From assembly GCA_963832945.1 (NCBI GenBank), contig CAWHVV010000006.1:62001-126000 (forward strand): a stretch of DNA of 64,000 bases, written 5' to 3'. This stretch comes from JAFEDN01 sp963832945 (GTDB lineage: Bacteria > Pseudomonadota > Gammaproteobacteria > Coxiellales > Coxiellaceae). The translations under genes and the position numbers were made by a program. Under the pieces are notes generated by a model. The model ran no database searches. It was not told the DNA's origin and saw only the letters and a program-made list of their open reading frames with translations. Positions 17,150-25,832 of this stretch are shown here, piece after piece. The stretch's first letter is position 1, and each line of letters opens with the position of its first letter.

Positions 17150-18310
17150 CTAAATTCCTTTAATGAGCAGCTGTTCCACAGCATGGCTTATGGCTTTCAG
17201 AGCCTCCTCTATCTTATCTTGCGTGGTATAACGGCCAAAGCTGATACGAAAGGCCTCCGAAGCCAGAGTGGGCGAAAGTCCCATAGCGGTCAACACGTGG
17301 GAAGGGGAAATTGCGCTGGAGGAACAGGCGGACCCAGGAGAGGCAGCTATTTGGTCTTGCAAGTGATTGAGTAAGTCCCGAGACTTGACCTGGTCAAAAC
17401 CAATATTAAAACAATGGGGCACTCTGGAGGCGCCGTCGCCCTGTAAATGGACGCCGGGTATATTTTTTAACCCAGCCCAAAAATAATCCGCGAGTTGCCG
17501 CAGATGTTTTTGGTCTTCCGATAACCGTTGGTGAGCGATGGCAAAAGCTGTCCCCATACCGGCAATTTGGTGGGTGGCCAGGGTGCCTGATCTTTGTCCC
17601 TGCTCTTGCCCACCGCCATGAATTAAAGGGGTCAAACTAATTTTTGGCTGGTGAGAAATATATAAAGCGCCCACGCCCTTTGGGCCATACAATTTATGCG
17701 CCGACATCGATATCAAATCAATGGGTAACCGTTGAACATCTATGGCTAATTTCCCAACGCTTTGCACTGCGTCAACATGGAAAATAACGCCTTTTTTTCG
17801 GGTTATTTCACCGATGGCCTGGATATCCTGAATGACTCCGGTTTCATTATTCACGTGCATAATGGAAACCAAAATCGTGTCGGGGCGTATGCTGTTGTTT
17901 AATTCGTCAAGTTCAATTAAACCATTCTGTTTAACCTTCAAATAGGTCACCTCGAAACCGGTGCGGGAAAGATACTCAAAAGCACTCAAAACTGCTTTAT
18001 GTTCGGTCATGGCGGTAATTAAATGCTTGCCTTGTGGTGCATAATAACCAGCGACACCTTTGATTGCCCAGTTAATGGCCTCAGTGCCGCCTGAGGTCCA
18101 ATAAATTTGCTTTGGGTTCGCGTGAATTAAGGCGGCAACCTCGCGTCGCGCCTCTTCAATGATTGTTGCCGCTTTTCTGCCATAGGAATGCATTTTAGAA
18201 GAGGGATTGCCCATTAAATCCAATGATTCGATGCATTGAACCATGGTTTTCTGAACCGTCGGGTCTATCGGAGTGGTCGCCATATAATCGAGATAAATTG
18301 GTTTTTGCAT
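17150..18310 (-). CDS. cysteine desulfurase (NifS/IscS class)
   Basis: A PLP enzyme of 386 aa that takes sulfur from cysteine as a persulfide. The family start YLDYMATTPID is present. The PLP lysine sits in SAHKLYGPKGVGALY and the mobile-loop cysteine in SPGSACSSSAISPSHVL. GGGQEQGQRSGT is also conserved. It is first in the operon desulfurase-ycaO-tfuA, with no iscU, iscA or suf genes nearby. Its likely job is feeding sulfur to the ThiS-like carrier encoded by the divergent operon rather than general Fe-S assembly. A housekeeping IscS elsewhere is not excluded. Confidence 0.92.
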   Translation of the reverse strand: MQKPIYLDYMATTPIDPTVQKTMVQCIESLDLMGNPSSKMHSYGRKAATIIEEARREVAALIHANPKQIYWTSGGTEAINWAIKGVAGYYAPQGKHLITAMTEHKAVLSAFEYLSRTGFEVTYLKVKQNGLIELDELNNSIRPDTILVSIMHVNNETGVIQDIQAIGEITRKKGVIFHVDAVQSVGKLAIDVQRLPIDLISMSAHKLYGPKGVGALYISHQPKISLTPLIHGGGQEQGQRSGTLATHQIAGMGTAFAIAHQRLSEDQKHLRQLADYFWAGLKNIPGVHLQGDGASRVPHCFNIGFDQVKSRDLLNHLQDQIAASPGSACSSSAISPSHVLTAMGLSPTLASEAFRISFGRYTTQDKIEEALKAISHAVEQLLIKGI

Positions 18311-18340
18311 AATTCTAATTATAGCTATATATTAAATAAT
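18311..18340. promoter_or_regulatory. 30-bp divergent promoter region of the sulfur-transfer locus
   Basis: Only 30 AT-rich bases separate the divergent ATGs. On the minus strand TATAAT lies 7 bases before the desulfurase ATG; on the plus strand TATATT lies about 8-10 bases before the carrier ATG. Neither start has a Shine-Dalgarno. If these are -10 boxes, transcripts would begin at or close to the start codons (leaderless) and the -35 boxes would lie inside the opposite coding regions. Inferred from motifs only. Confidence 0.45.
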
Positions 18341-18613
18341 ATGAGCAAAATACATTTACACGCCTCTTTGCAGCGTTTTACGGAAGGCTATGAAACGGTG
18401 GAAATCCCTGGTAATTGTAGTTTGGAAGAATTGCTAAACCGGTTAATAAGCGAATTTCCTCGTCTAAAACCGATTATGTTCTCAAAAACTCAAAATATCA
18501 GCCCCTATATCGTCATTTATGTTAATAAACAGGACGCCCGCATCCGCGATGCAAAAGAGCTGATTTCTGCCAATGCAAATGTCGAAATTATTACTTCTTT
18601 AGTCGGTGGATAA
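18341..18613 (+). CDS. ThiS/MoaD-like ubiquitin-fold sulfur carrier
   Basis: The 90-aa protein has a beta-grasp pattern (IHLHASLQRFTEGYETVEIPGNCSLEELLNRL) and ends in the essential ..SLVGG Gly-Gly, where E1-type activation and thiocarboxylation occur. An ATG 105 bases upstream is in frame but would run back into the desulfurase gene; the domain begins at MSKIHLH. It leads the plus-strand operon and is followed at once by its E1 partner. With no moa or thi genes around it, and a TfuA opposite, it most likely donates sulfur to the YcaO reaction. Confidence 0.9.
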   Translation: MSKIHLHASLQRFTEGYETVEIPGNCSLEELLNRLISEFPRLKPIMFSKTQNISPYIVIYVNKQDARIRDAKELISANANVEIITSLVGG

Positions 18614-18617
18614 ACAG

Positions 18618-19730
18618 ATGAAACTGACTAAAGCTGAAATTCCTCGTTATGCGCGTCATTTCCCGGTCATTGGTATTGAAGGACAAGAACGATTAAAGGA
18701 AGCAAAAGTGCTTTGCATTGGCGCGGGCGGGTTAGGTTCACCGGTCCTACAATACTTGTGCGCGGCAGGGGTTGGTACGGTGGGGATTGTCGATGATGAC
18801 AGCGTATCCATGAGTAATTTGCATCGGCAAATATTATTCAATGAAAGCGATATTGGTCAACCTAAAGTGCGTTGTGCCTATGATCATTTGCATGCGCAAA
18901 ACCCGCATATTCAAATTCATGCTTATGAACAAAGGCTGCAAAAAGACAATGCAAAAACTTTGGTCGAACCTTACGATATCATTGTAGATGGTTGCGATAA
19001 TTATCAAACCCGCTATTTGATTAATGATATTTCTTTTTTATTAAAAAAACCGCTGGTTTCCGGCAGTATTTTTCAATTTCAAGGGCAGATTGGGGTGTTT
19101 AATTATCAAGACGGCCCTTGCTATCGATGTTTATACGCAGAACCTCCACCGTCTGAATTATCACCGAATTGTGACATCAGTGGTGTGTTAGGTGTTTTGC
19201 CCGGCATTATTGGCTCTATTCAAGCGGCTGAGGTTATTAAATTAATTACCGGCAAGGGAAAACCATTAGTGGATCGGCTGTTGCAGGTTGATGTGTTGAA
19301 CATGCAATTTAAAGAGTACATCGTGCAAAAAAATATAAATTGTCCACTCTGTGCTCGTCAAGAACTGTCGTATGATTTGTTTAAGGAGCCTGAGTCGCAA
19401 TCGGCAGATTTAGGGTTAGAAATCGAGCCACAATTATTATCAGCCTGGTTACATGATCCAACCCGGAAAATATATTTGATTGATGTGCGGGAGCACTATG
19501 AGCGTGTTATTTGCAATATAGGCGGCGAGCTGATGCCGTCCGGAGAATTCGATCCTCATGCACTTTGTGCTGGTAAAAATACGCCGATTGTCTTGTACTG
19601 TAAAATGGGTAGCCGCAGTGAAAGTATTGCGAGATTACTCAAATCACGCAGCTATCAAGAAGTATATTATCTTAAAGGCGGCATTCTAGCCTGGATAGAT
19701 CAGATCGATTCTAACTTAAATCGCTATTAG
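18618..19730 (+). CDS. E1-like sulfur-carrier activating enzyme with C-terminal rhodanese (MoeB/Uba4 type)
   Basis: The E1 domain (residues ~1-245) shows GAGGLGSP, the adenylate-binding D in VDDDSVSMSNLHRQ, DGCDNYQTR and two Cys pairs for zinc (CYRC and CPLC). The C-terminal ~100 residues are a rhodanese domain with active-site Cys in LYCKMGSRSES. This fusion resembles eukaryotic Uba4/MOCS3 and bacterial MoeB-R proteins that adenylate a carrier's Gly-Gly and pass persulfide sulfur to it. I prefer the ATG at 18618, with GGTGGA (inside the carrier's Gly-Gly codons) as ribosome site, over the GTG at 18606. Confidence 0.92.
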   Translation: MKLTKAEIPRYARHFPVIGIEGQERLKEAKVLCIGAGGLGSPVLQYLCAAGVGTVGIVDDDSVSMSNLHRQILFNESDIGQPKVRCAYDHLHAQNPHIQIHAYEQRLQKDNAKTLVEPYDIIVDGCDNYQTRYLINDISFLLKKPLVSGSIFQFQGQIGVFNYQDGPCYRCLYAEPPPSELSPNCDISGVLGVLPGIIGSIQAAEVIKLITGKGKPLVDRLLQVDVLNMQFKEYIVQKNINCPLCARQELSYDLFKEPESQSADLGLEIEPQLLSAWLHDPTRKIYLIDVREHYERVICNIGGELMPSGEFDPHALCAGKNTPIVLYCKMGSRSESIARLLKSRSYQEVYYLKGGILAWIDQIDSNLNRY

Positions 19731-19773
19731 AAATACGGCTCTTTTAATGCAACTTTAGAGACTATATATAATC

Positions 19774-21777
19774 ATGTTATTGCAACAAAAAGTAGAAAAA
19801 CTCAATGAAATCGAAATTTTTTCTAAGCTAAAGGCTAACGAACTGGCAGCATTGGCTCAGGTGATGCAGGAAGAACAATTTCCCGCAGACACAGCAATCG
19901 TCCACGAAAACGAAGTGATAGACAGAATCTATTTAATTATTGCCGGCAATGCTGAAGTTACAAAACAACAAAATAGAAAACGGTTGCATCTTGCATTTTT
20001 AACAGCGGGCGATAGTATTGGTTTATCGACAACCGGATTTTATTCACAAACAAGTCTGCGCACCGCCACGGTTACCACTTTAGAGCCTGTTACTGCCTTA
20101 TCGATTAGCATCGAACAATTAAACCAATTTTTGCAACAACAGCCTGCGGTGAATGCGGAGATGTTGAGCGCTTCAGACTTAATGCTAAAAGCCAAGCTCA
20201 TCCGCAATGCCGGCAGTTTCGCCGGACTATCGTCTCAAGAAATCCATGAACTGGCAAAGCTTGTAGAAAAAGTCACTGTTAAAGCCGGCGCAGTTATTTT
20301 TTCTCAGGGAGAAGTGGGTGATAAATGCTATTTAATTAGCAGCGGCGAAGTAAATGTATTGCTTAAAACTGAACAGGACGAGCGTGTTATTGCGACTCTT
20401 ACCCCTCTCATGATATTTGGTGAAACATCATTGTTAACCGATTCTCCACGTAACGCCACTCTAAAAGCAGCAACGGATTGTGAATTGCTCGCTATTTCAA
20501 AAGCACAGTTTGAAAGTTTTTACCCACACAATGTCCAGGTAGCTAGAGAGATGATGGCTCTACTAATAGAAAGAAGCAGGCCGAAGAGAAATACTTTAGT
20601 TGAGACATTTACTCAACAAACGGCAGATGGAGAAATGATTACTATTTTAAAAAATCCGCTGGAAGGTCATTATTATCGGCTTTCGCGCGTAGGACTCTAC
20701 ATCTGGAACTGTTTAGATGGAAAAACCACCTTGCAAGAAATTGTTATGGGTGTATTCGAAAATTTTTTTATATTTTCTTTGGAGATGGTGAAGAATTTAG
20801 TAGCTAATTTAATCGCCAGCGATTTTGTACAATTAGAAGGACAGATAAAAGTTAAAATAAACAATAAAACCGACTTACCTTGGTGGCAAAAAATAGTGAT
20901 AACGATAAGCAAAGTTATGGAAGTTTCCTATTCGTTAAAAAACGTTGATCAATTTGTCACTAATTTATACCGTAAAGTGGGACATATATTCTACACACGA
21001 ATGGCTCAGTCGATTTTGTTTTTAATTTTTCTTTTGGGTATTGCGAGTTTTATTTACATTACTCCTCAGGTTACGCAAAATTTCAAAACCGCGGATATTC
21101 ACAGTATTATTTTATTTTTAATTGCCATCAGTTTTATCTCAATATTTTTACATGAACTGTCACATGCCTTCACCACCAAACATTTCGGTTATCAGGTACA
21201 TCGTTTTGGAGTCGGCTGGTATTGGATTGCACCCATTGCCTTTACGGACACTTCTGATATGTGGTTAAGTACGCGCGGGCCTCGCATGATGGTTAATTTA
21301 GCAGGAATGTATAATGATTCCATTTTAGGAGGCTTGGCTTTTATTTTAGCCATTATTTTTTATCGGTATACCTATGCAGCCAATTTTTTCTGGTTATTTG
21401 GAATTTTTAGCTACATATCGGTTTTTCGTAATTTAAATCCATTACTGGAGTTTGATGGTTATTATATACTAATGGATACCCTGGATGTTCCTAACTTACG
21501 CCACAAAGCCGTTGCCTGGTTGATAGACACCCTACCCCATCTTGCAAAAAAACCTCAACAATTACTTCATCACAAAGAAGCAGTTTATTGGCTGCTTTGT
21601 CTCATTTATTTGATTTTTTCAATAGGCTTAACCATTTTGCTGCAACATACTATGATGAGAGCTATTTTTCCTCAGCACAGTATTTGGCGCCTCATTTTAC
21701 CGTTTCTAATTATGATTTTCGCCAGTTTAGGTGTATGGGCCGATATCAGGCGGCATCATAAAATAAGAAAATTTTAA
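19774..21777 (+). CDS. two cNMP-binding domains + PqqD/RRE-like domain + M50 membrane zinc metalloprotease
   Basis: A 667-aa multidomain protein. Residues ~12-128 are a degenerate cNMP-binding domain. Residues ~145-270 are a second one with a canonical cassette (FGETSLLTDSPRNAT). Residues ~295-360 match a PqqD-like RiPP recognition element (YYRLSRVGLYIWNCLDGKTTLQEIV..LVANLIASDFVQLEG). The C-terminal half has several TM helices, the zinc site HELSHAFTTKHFG, TDTSDMW and NPLLEFDGYYILMD, as in peptide zinc metalloproteases found with peptide-modification and secretion genes. It follows the E1/rhodanese gene by 43 bases. A role in binding, cleaving or exporting the YcaO product is inferred. Confidence 0.88.
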   Translation: MLLQQKVEKLNEIEIFSKLKANELAALAQVMQEEQFPADTAIVHENEVIDRIYLIIAGNAEVTKQQNRKRLHLAFLTAGDSIGLSTTGFYSQTSLRTATVTTLEPVTALSISIEQLNQFLQQQPAVNAEMLSASDLMLKAKLIRNAGSFAGLSSQEIHELAKLVEKVTVKAGAVIFSQGEVGDKCYLISSGEVNVLLKTEQDERVIATLTPLMIFGETSLLTDSPRNATLKAATDCELLAISKAQFESFYPHNVQVAREMMALLIERSRPKRNTLVETFTQQTADGEMITILKNPLEGHYYRLSRVGLYIWNCLDGKTTLQEIVMGVFENFFIFSLEMVKNLVANLIASDFVQLEGQIKVKINNKTDLPWWQKIVITISKVMEVSYSLKNVDQFVTNLYRKVGHIFYTRMAQSILFLIFLLGIASFIYITPQVTQNFKTADIHSIILFLIAISFISIFLHELSHAFTTKHFGYQVHRFGVGWYWIAPIAFTDTSDMWLSTRGPRMMVNLAGMYNDSILGGLAFILAIIFYRYTYAANFFWLFGIFSYISVFRNLNPLLEFDGYYILMDTLDVPNLRHKAVAWLIDTLPHLAKKPQQLLHHKEAVYWLLCLIYLIFSIGLTILLQHTMMRAIFPQHSIWRLILPFLIMIFASLGVWADIRRHHKIRKF

Positions 21778-21806
21778 CCACCATCCACCCTCAACTGAGA
21801 GATGCA

Positions 21807-22913
21807 TCACATCATCAAGCATTGGGAAGAAGACTTACCCGAAGGTTGAGAGGGAGAATATCCTGGAGCCCGACTCAGTAGCCATTGCGAATGTATACAT
21901 TCGGATTCAGTTGGAAGTTCTAAAATGCGACGGCACTCATTGCTTAATTCTCTCAATTGCGAACTGGTTAACCAGGGAAATAATGTTGACGCAGACTGAG
22001 ATGTATGCGAATAAAGAGTCAATAAATTATGCGCATATATTTTTTTAACCTCTTTATCTTCCGTTGCGAGCATTTGACCATGCCACCGTTCTTGCAAAAC
22101 TCTCCGGGGAGTCTCAACGAGCCCATTTTCATTTAAAAATTCCCAGTTACCATATATTGCGTTAAAACAATGATATTTATTGATGACATCATAATATTGC
22201 TGTTTTTTTCCGTGCGTAAGATAAAGACCCAATAATGGCCGCACCAACTCTTTTTGAACACAATAATTCTTATAACTCACTTTATCTTCCATATTTTCCA
22301 TAATACTTACGGCAATTTCATACCATTTTATGCTAGCGGGAACTTCATTTATCCACTTATAATAGTCGCCTAAAGAATAAGCGGATTCCCAATCCTGATT
22401 AGCCTTATAAGAAGATTCAAGGAGTTCTTGATAAGTATGATCCGGGTTACTGAATGAATTCCTTTTGTAACTGAAAGCCATTGTTTGTATGGCTTTAGGA
22501 GTAAGAAATTTGCCTTTATTTGCTAATTGCAAGAAATGATATTTTATTTTCTGATCGGAATGCTTAATAAGCTGAGAGTGATATATCTGACTCAAATGAT
22601 TGATATCGGGAAGATTTTCTATAATGACATCAATATCTTTTACCAGAATATCATCCACATTGAGTTTTAAATGAGTAACAATAAATAAAACACGATAAAT
22701 TCTTTTTAAAATATCAGCATTATATTTTTGGGAGGCCAGTAATTCAGGAAAACGGTTCTTTAGTCGTATTTGCCAATAAATATATTCCAGAGTAATTTTT
22801 CCCCAATCTTTGCAAACCAGTGCAATGGTAACATGTGGAAGAAAACATAAAGTTTCTATAAACAATGCGGTAGGTAATTTTGCACTATGCTTAACGTCTA
22901 TTTCTTGTTGCAT
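21807..22913 (-). CDS. F-box protein, putative host-directed effector
   Basis: The 368-aa protein has an F-box at residues ~12-55: LPTALFIETLCFLPHVTIALVCKDWGKI followed by YIYWQIRLKNRFPELL, with the expected LP, LVCKxW and W positions. In eukaryotes this motif binds Skp1 of SCF ubiquitin ligases; bacterial copies are typical of secreted effectors. The rest is helical with TPR/Sel1-like stretches (SAYSLGDYYKWINEVPASIKWYEIAVSIM). ATG 22913 is preceded by GGAGAAAG and chosen over an upstream ATG inside a palindromic repeat. It is convergent with the M50 gene. Confidence 0.82.
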   Translation of the reverse strand: MQQEIDVKHSAKLPTALFIETLCFLPHVTIALVCKDWGKITLEYIYWQIRLKNRFPELLASQKYNADILKRIYRVLFIVTHLKLNVDDILVKDIDVIIENLPDINHLSQIYHSQLIKHSDQKIKYHFLQLANKGKFLTPKAIQTMAFSYKRNSFSNPDHTYQELLESSYKANQDWESAYSLGDYYKWINEVPASIKWYEIAVSIMENMEDKVSYKNYCVQKELVRPLLGLYLTHGKKQQYYDVINKYHCFNAIYGNWEFLNENGLVETPRRVLQERWHGQMLATEDKEVKKIYAHNLLTLYSHTSQSASTLFPWLTSSQLRELSNECRRILELPTESECIHSQWLLSRAPGYSPSQPSGKSSSQCLMM

Positions 22914-22954
22914 TTTTCTTTCTCCGTGATTGGCTACTAATTTTTCGGGCATTA

Positions 22955-23062
22955 TATACTCAAAACGATTAGGTTTTCGGTGTTCTGGCATCCCATTGAC
23001 CGGCGATCTTTTCACCGGTCACTGGGCACTATAACTCCGAAAACCTAATCCTTTTGAGTATA
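22955..23062. repeat. palindromic element P, copy 1 (with loop insertion)
   Basis: Arms TATACTCAAAACGATTAGG at 22955 and CCTAATCCTTTTGAGTATA ending at 23062 form a ~27-bp inverted repeat. It matches the element at 46314-46375, but here the loop is extended by about 45 bases that contain a further small hairpin (ACCGG/CCGGT). It lies just upstream of the F-box gene's start. Confidence 0.8.
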
Positions 23063-23102
23063 GCAAAATGCTAAATAAGTACAAGCGCAGACCTGTACGC
23101 AT

Positions 23103-24188
23103 CAAGGCTGTCCCGAGTTTTTTTATATTTTAATCATTGCCATGTGTACGTGAAAATATGTAGAGAGATAACTATATTGATTTAAACCCCCTCCGCGGTA
23201 TTCCCGGCATCCGCCCAAAGGCTCGCAGGATCTTCACTGCGGGTCCTGTCAGACTCCACTCAGGCCCCGTGCTCGTTACGCGTAATAGCAGGCGCATAGC
23301 ACGGTTAGAGAGATTGTGCAGTGAAACTATTCAGGGCGCATGAGTGGAGCCGGTCCGCTTCACTGCGCGCGCGGCCTGAGTTCCGTCTGCCACCCGCGCT
23401 CATTGCGAATGGGCGGATGGCCGGGAATACCGCTATGTGCCCCGTCAAAATTTTCCTCAGGAACACATCCATGAAATCAGAGACCAATCATCCCCGCTAT
23501 CCCAAACCAAAGTAGGCAATTCAGTAACGAATATAAGGTTTTACCCTTTAACAAGTGCCTCATGTAAATCATATCTATGATCCCAAAAAAAGCAAAAAGC
23601 CAAAATTCATCTGTATAATTCCTTATAAACCATAACCTGACTGTATCTCCTTCTTAAGTTGCACATTGAATCAATTTTACCATATTGTCGTCACTACCTA
23701 TTTTGGAATCATAGATACGATTTTATACAAGGCACTTGTTAAAGGGTAAAACCTTATATTCGTTACCTGAATTTCCCTACTTTGGTTTGGGATAGCGGGA
23801 TGATTCGCCTCTGATTTCATGGATGCGTTCCTGAGGAAAACTTCGACGGGGCACATAGCGGTATTCCCGGCCATCCGCCCATTCGCAATGAGCGCGGGTG
23901 GCAGACGGAACTCAGGCCGCGCGCGCAGTGAAGCGGACCGGCTCCACTCATGCGCCCTGAACAGCTCCACGGCACAATCTCTCTAACCGTGCTATGCGCC
24001 TGCTATTACGCGTAACGAGCACGGGGCCTGAGTGGAGTCTGACAGGACCCGCAGTGAAGATCCTGCGAGCCTTTGGGCGGATGCCGGGAATACCGCGGAG
24101 GGGGTTTAAATCAATATAGTTATCTCTCTACATATTTTCACATATACATGGCAATGATTAAAATATAAAAAAACTCGGGACAGCCCTG
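23103..24188. mobile_element. 1.09-kb foldback element with ~485-bp inverted arms
   Basis: Arms 23103-23587 and 23701-24188 are inverted copies with scattered differences, so they are not an exact assembly mirror. The outer 15 bases are CARGGCTGTCCCGAG on both ends. The 9-bp direct repeat TGTACGCAT flanks it at 23094-23102 and 24189-24197, which reads as a target-site duplication. Each arm is itself a foldback (GGTATTCCCGGCATCCGCCC pairs with a GGGCGGATGGCCGGGAATACC segment). The open frames in the arms are antisense-like and have no recognised product; no transposase is visible. Probably a non-autonomous transposon. Confidence 0.8.
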
Positions 24189-24266
24189 TGTACGCATTCT
24201 TATTTATTGATTTCGGTACCTTTTACGGTATTAAGGAATTATTGACATTGTTGTAAATTAGTTTTC

Positions 24267-24626
24267 ATGTGCTATAAACATTTATTCTCTTTAGGTTTTA
24301 GTCTTATTGAGGTGCTGATTGCCTTAATGATTATCACCGCTGCTTTACTCGGAATCATTTCTCTGCAGAGTCTGGCTTTGCGTCAGGTACATGCCGCTGA
24401 TTTAGAAAATGTAGCGATGGAACAGGCGGAAGCATTGCTGGAAAGATTCCGCGCGAACTGTTCACCGGCGGCCTTTGCACAGGAATTTTCATCTGTTCAA
24501 CAACAGCTCTCGCATTTTTTACCTCAAGGCCGATGTGAATACCGTTGTTCCGGGACTGCCTGCACGATTTCAATGTTTTGGCAGAATCATGGTGGGCAAG
24601 CGCTCACGCTCAGTTCTCTTATTTAA
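24267..24626 (+). CDS. pilV: type IV minor pilin PilV-like
   Basis: The 119-aa prepilin has a leader ending SLG before FSLIEVLIALMIITAALLGII, the class III signal cleaved and N-methylated by PilD, with Glu5 present. The Cys-containing C terminus (CEYRCSGTACTISMFW) fits PilV-type minor pilins. It leads a pilV-pilW-pilX series that in Pseudomonas-type systems primes pilus assembly. The rest of that operon (fimU, pilY1, pilE) is not adjacent here. Confidence 0.82.
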   Translation: MCYKHLFSLGFSLIEVLIALMIITAALLGIISLQSLALRQVHAADLENVAMEQAEALLERFRANCSPAAFAQEFSSVQQQLSHFLPQGRCEYRCSGTACTISMFWQNHGGQALTLSSLI

Positions 24627-24646
24627 AATAGGTATATCTGATTTTT

Positions 24647-25399
24647 ATGCAGTGTGAAAGTCTTCACTCAGGTTTCAGTCTGCTGGAGTTATTGGTAGCC
24701 AGCGCATTGAGCACGTTAATTTGTGCCGGATTAACCACCGTTTATCTCAGCGTTAAAACTATCAACAACCAGCAGCAGGTATTAACAGATTTGCAGGACA
24801 CGGAAAGATTTTTGCAAAATTTTCTGAATCAGCGCATTCGTATGGCGGGTTTTGTCGGTTGCACGAATAGCGTTCATCCGGTTGAACAGAATCAAGCTGT
24901 CATCGGTTACAGCAGCACCGGCCCGCTGCCTGTGGCGTTACAAAATCAGGCAATTCCTGGGACGGATATTGTGGTGATCCACAGTTGTGTGTCCAACTCG
25001 CAAATTTCGCAAAACGCGGAATTAGTGTCCATGGCATATTATATCGGCGATACCCATCGCACCAATCGCCAGGGGCAACCGGTTTTTGGGTTGTTTCAAA
25101 AATCTCTTGAGGAGGGCGAACGAATGGAGTTGGCTGCCGGCGTTGAACAGATGCAAATTCTGTATGGTCTCGCTATTAACCCACAGGCAGTTCTCGTTTA
25201 TTATCCGGCAGGGCAGGTAGAAGATTGGCAAAGCGTACGCGGCGTACAAATAGATTTATTACTGGATTCTATAGACGACGCATTAACGAAATCACAAACT
25301 TATTATTTTCATGGACAAATGCTGACTGCTGACGATCTGCTGTTGCATAAACCCGTCAGTACTTATATCGCCCTACGGGAAAGATTGCTCCATGAATAA
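24647..25399 (+). CDS. pilW: type IV minor pilin PilW-like
   Basis: The 250-aa protein has a prepilin leader (..LHSG before FSLLELLVASALSTLICAGL) and the PilW core pattern: LNQRIRMAGFVGCTNS, PGTDIVVIHSCVSN and VRGVQIDLLLDS. It starts 20 bases after pilV and overlaps pilX by 8 bases, supporting one operon. Members sit in the pilus-tip initiation complex. Confidence 0.85.
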   Translation: MQCESLHSGFSLLELLVASALSTLICAGLTTVYLSVKTINNQQQVLTDLQDTERFLQNFLNQRIRMAGFVGCTNSVHPVEQNQAVIGYSSTGPLPVALQNQAIPGTDIVVIHSCVSNSQISQNAELVSMAYYIGDTHRTNRQGQPVFGLFQKSLEEGERMELAAGVEQMQILYGLAINPQAVLVYYPAGQVEDWQSVRGVQIDLLLDSIDDALTKSQTYYFHGQMLTADDLLLHKPVSTYIALRERLLHE

Positions 25400-25826
25400 C
25401 AATTGTCGTGGTGCACAATCTGGCATGGCGCTGGTATTTTGTCTCATTTTCCTGGCCGTGGTGACCTGTTTAACGCTGACAGCCATGGAAAATAATATCT
25501 TAAACCAGAAAATGAGTGGCGCTACGCAGGGGGAGGGAATTGCCCTCAACAGCGCCGAAGCCGGGTTAATGGCAGAGGAGGCTAAAATTAACGGTCAAAG
25601 TGCAGACCTCTCGACGTTTCCAGGAAAGATTGAACACCAGATTTCCGGAGATACTCTAGACAATTGCCAACAACATACTTTTACCATTCTTTCTACCGCC
25701 ACTTATCAAAATGCCCGGGTCAGGTTGATGAGCGCCTATCTCAAAGCCCGGCAGCCCCCTTTGCCAGGATGCTCCGATAATCAAATTTCGCATCGACTCT
25801 GGTGGCAGCAGCAGGATATTGTTTAA
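25392..25826 (+). CDS. pilX: type IV pilus assembly protein PilX-like
   Basis: The 144-aa protein has the PilX N-terminal region (QSGMALVFCLIFLAVVTCLTLTAMENNILNQKM; the conserved E of typical prepilins is not at position 5, as usual for PilX) and an AEAGL segment. Its stop codon overlaps the 8-bp target duplication of MITE copy C, so the element inserted exactly at the end of the gene and separated it from anything that followed. Confidence 0.8.
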   Translation: MNNNCRGAQSGMALVFCLIFLAVVTCLTLTAMENNILNQKMSGATQGEGIALNSAEAGLMAEEAKINGQSADLSTFPGKIEHQISGDTLDNCQQHTFTILSTATYQNARVRLMSAYLKARQPPLPGCSDNQISHRLWWQQQDIV

Positions 25827-25832
25827 CTAAAA

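Noticed and set aside
18236..18340. Longer 125-aa version of the ThiS-like carrier
   Set aside because: The extra 35 residues would overlap the divergent desulfurase gene and precede the beta-grasp fold; the ATG at 18341 begins the domain.
23305..23970. Mirror-image open frames (60-90 codons) in both arms of the foldback element
   Set aside because: They have no ribosome site, no recognisable product and exist in both orientations because the arms are inverted copies of GC-rich hairpin DNA.
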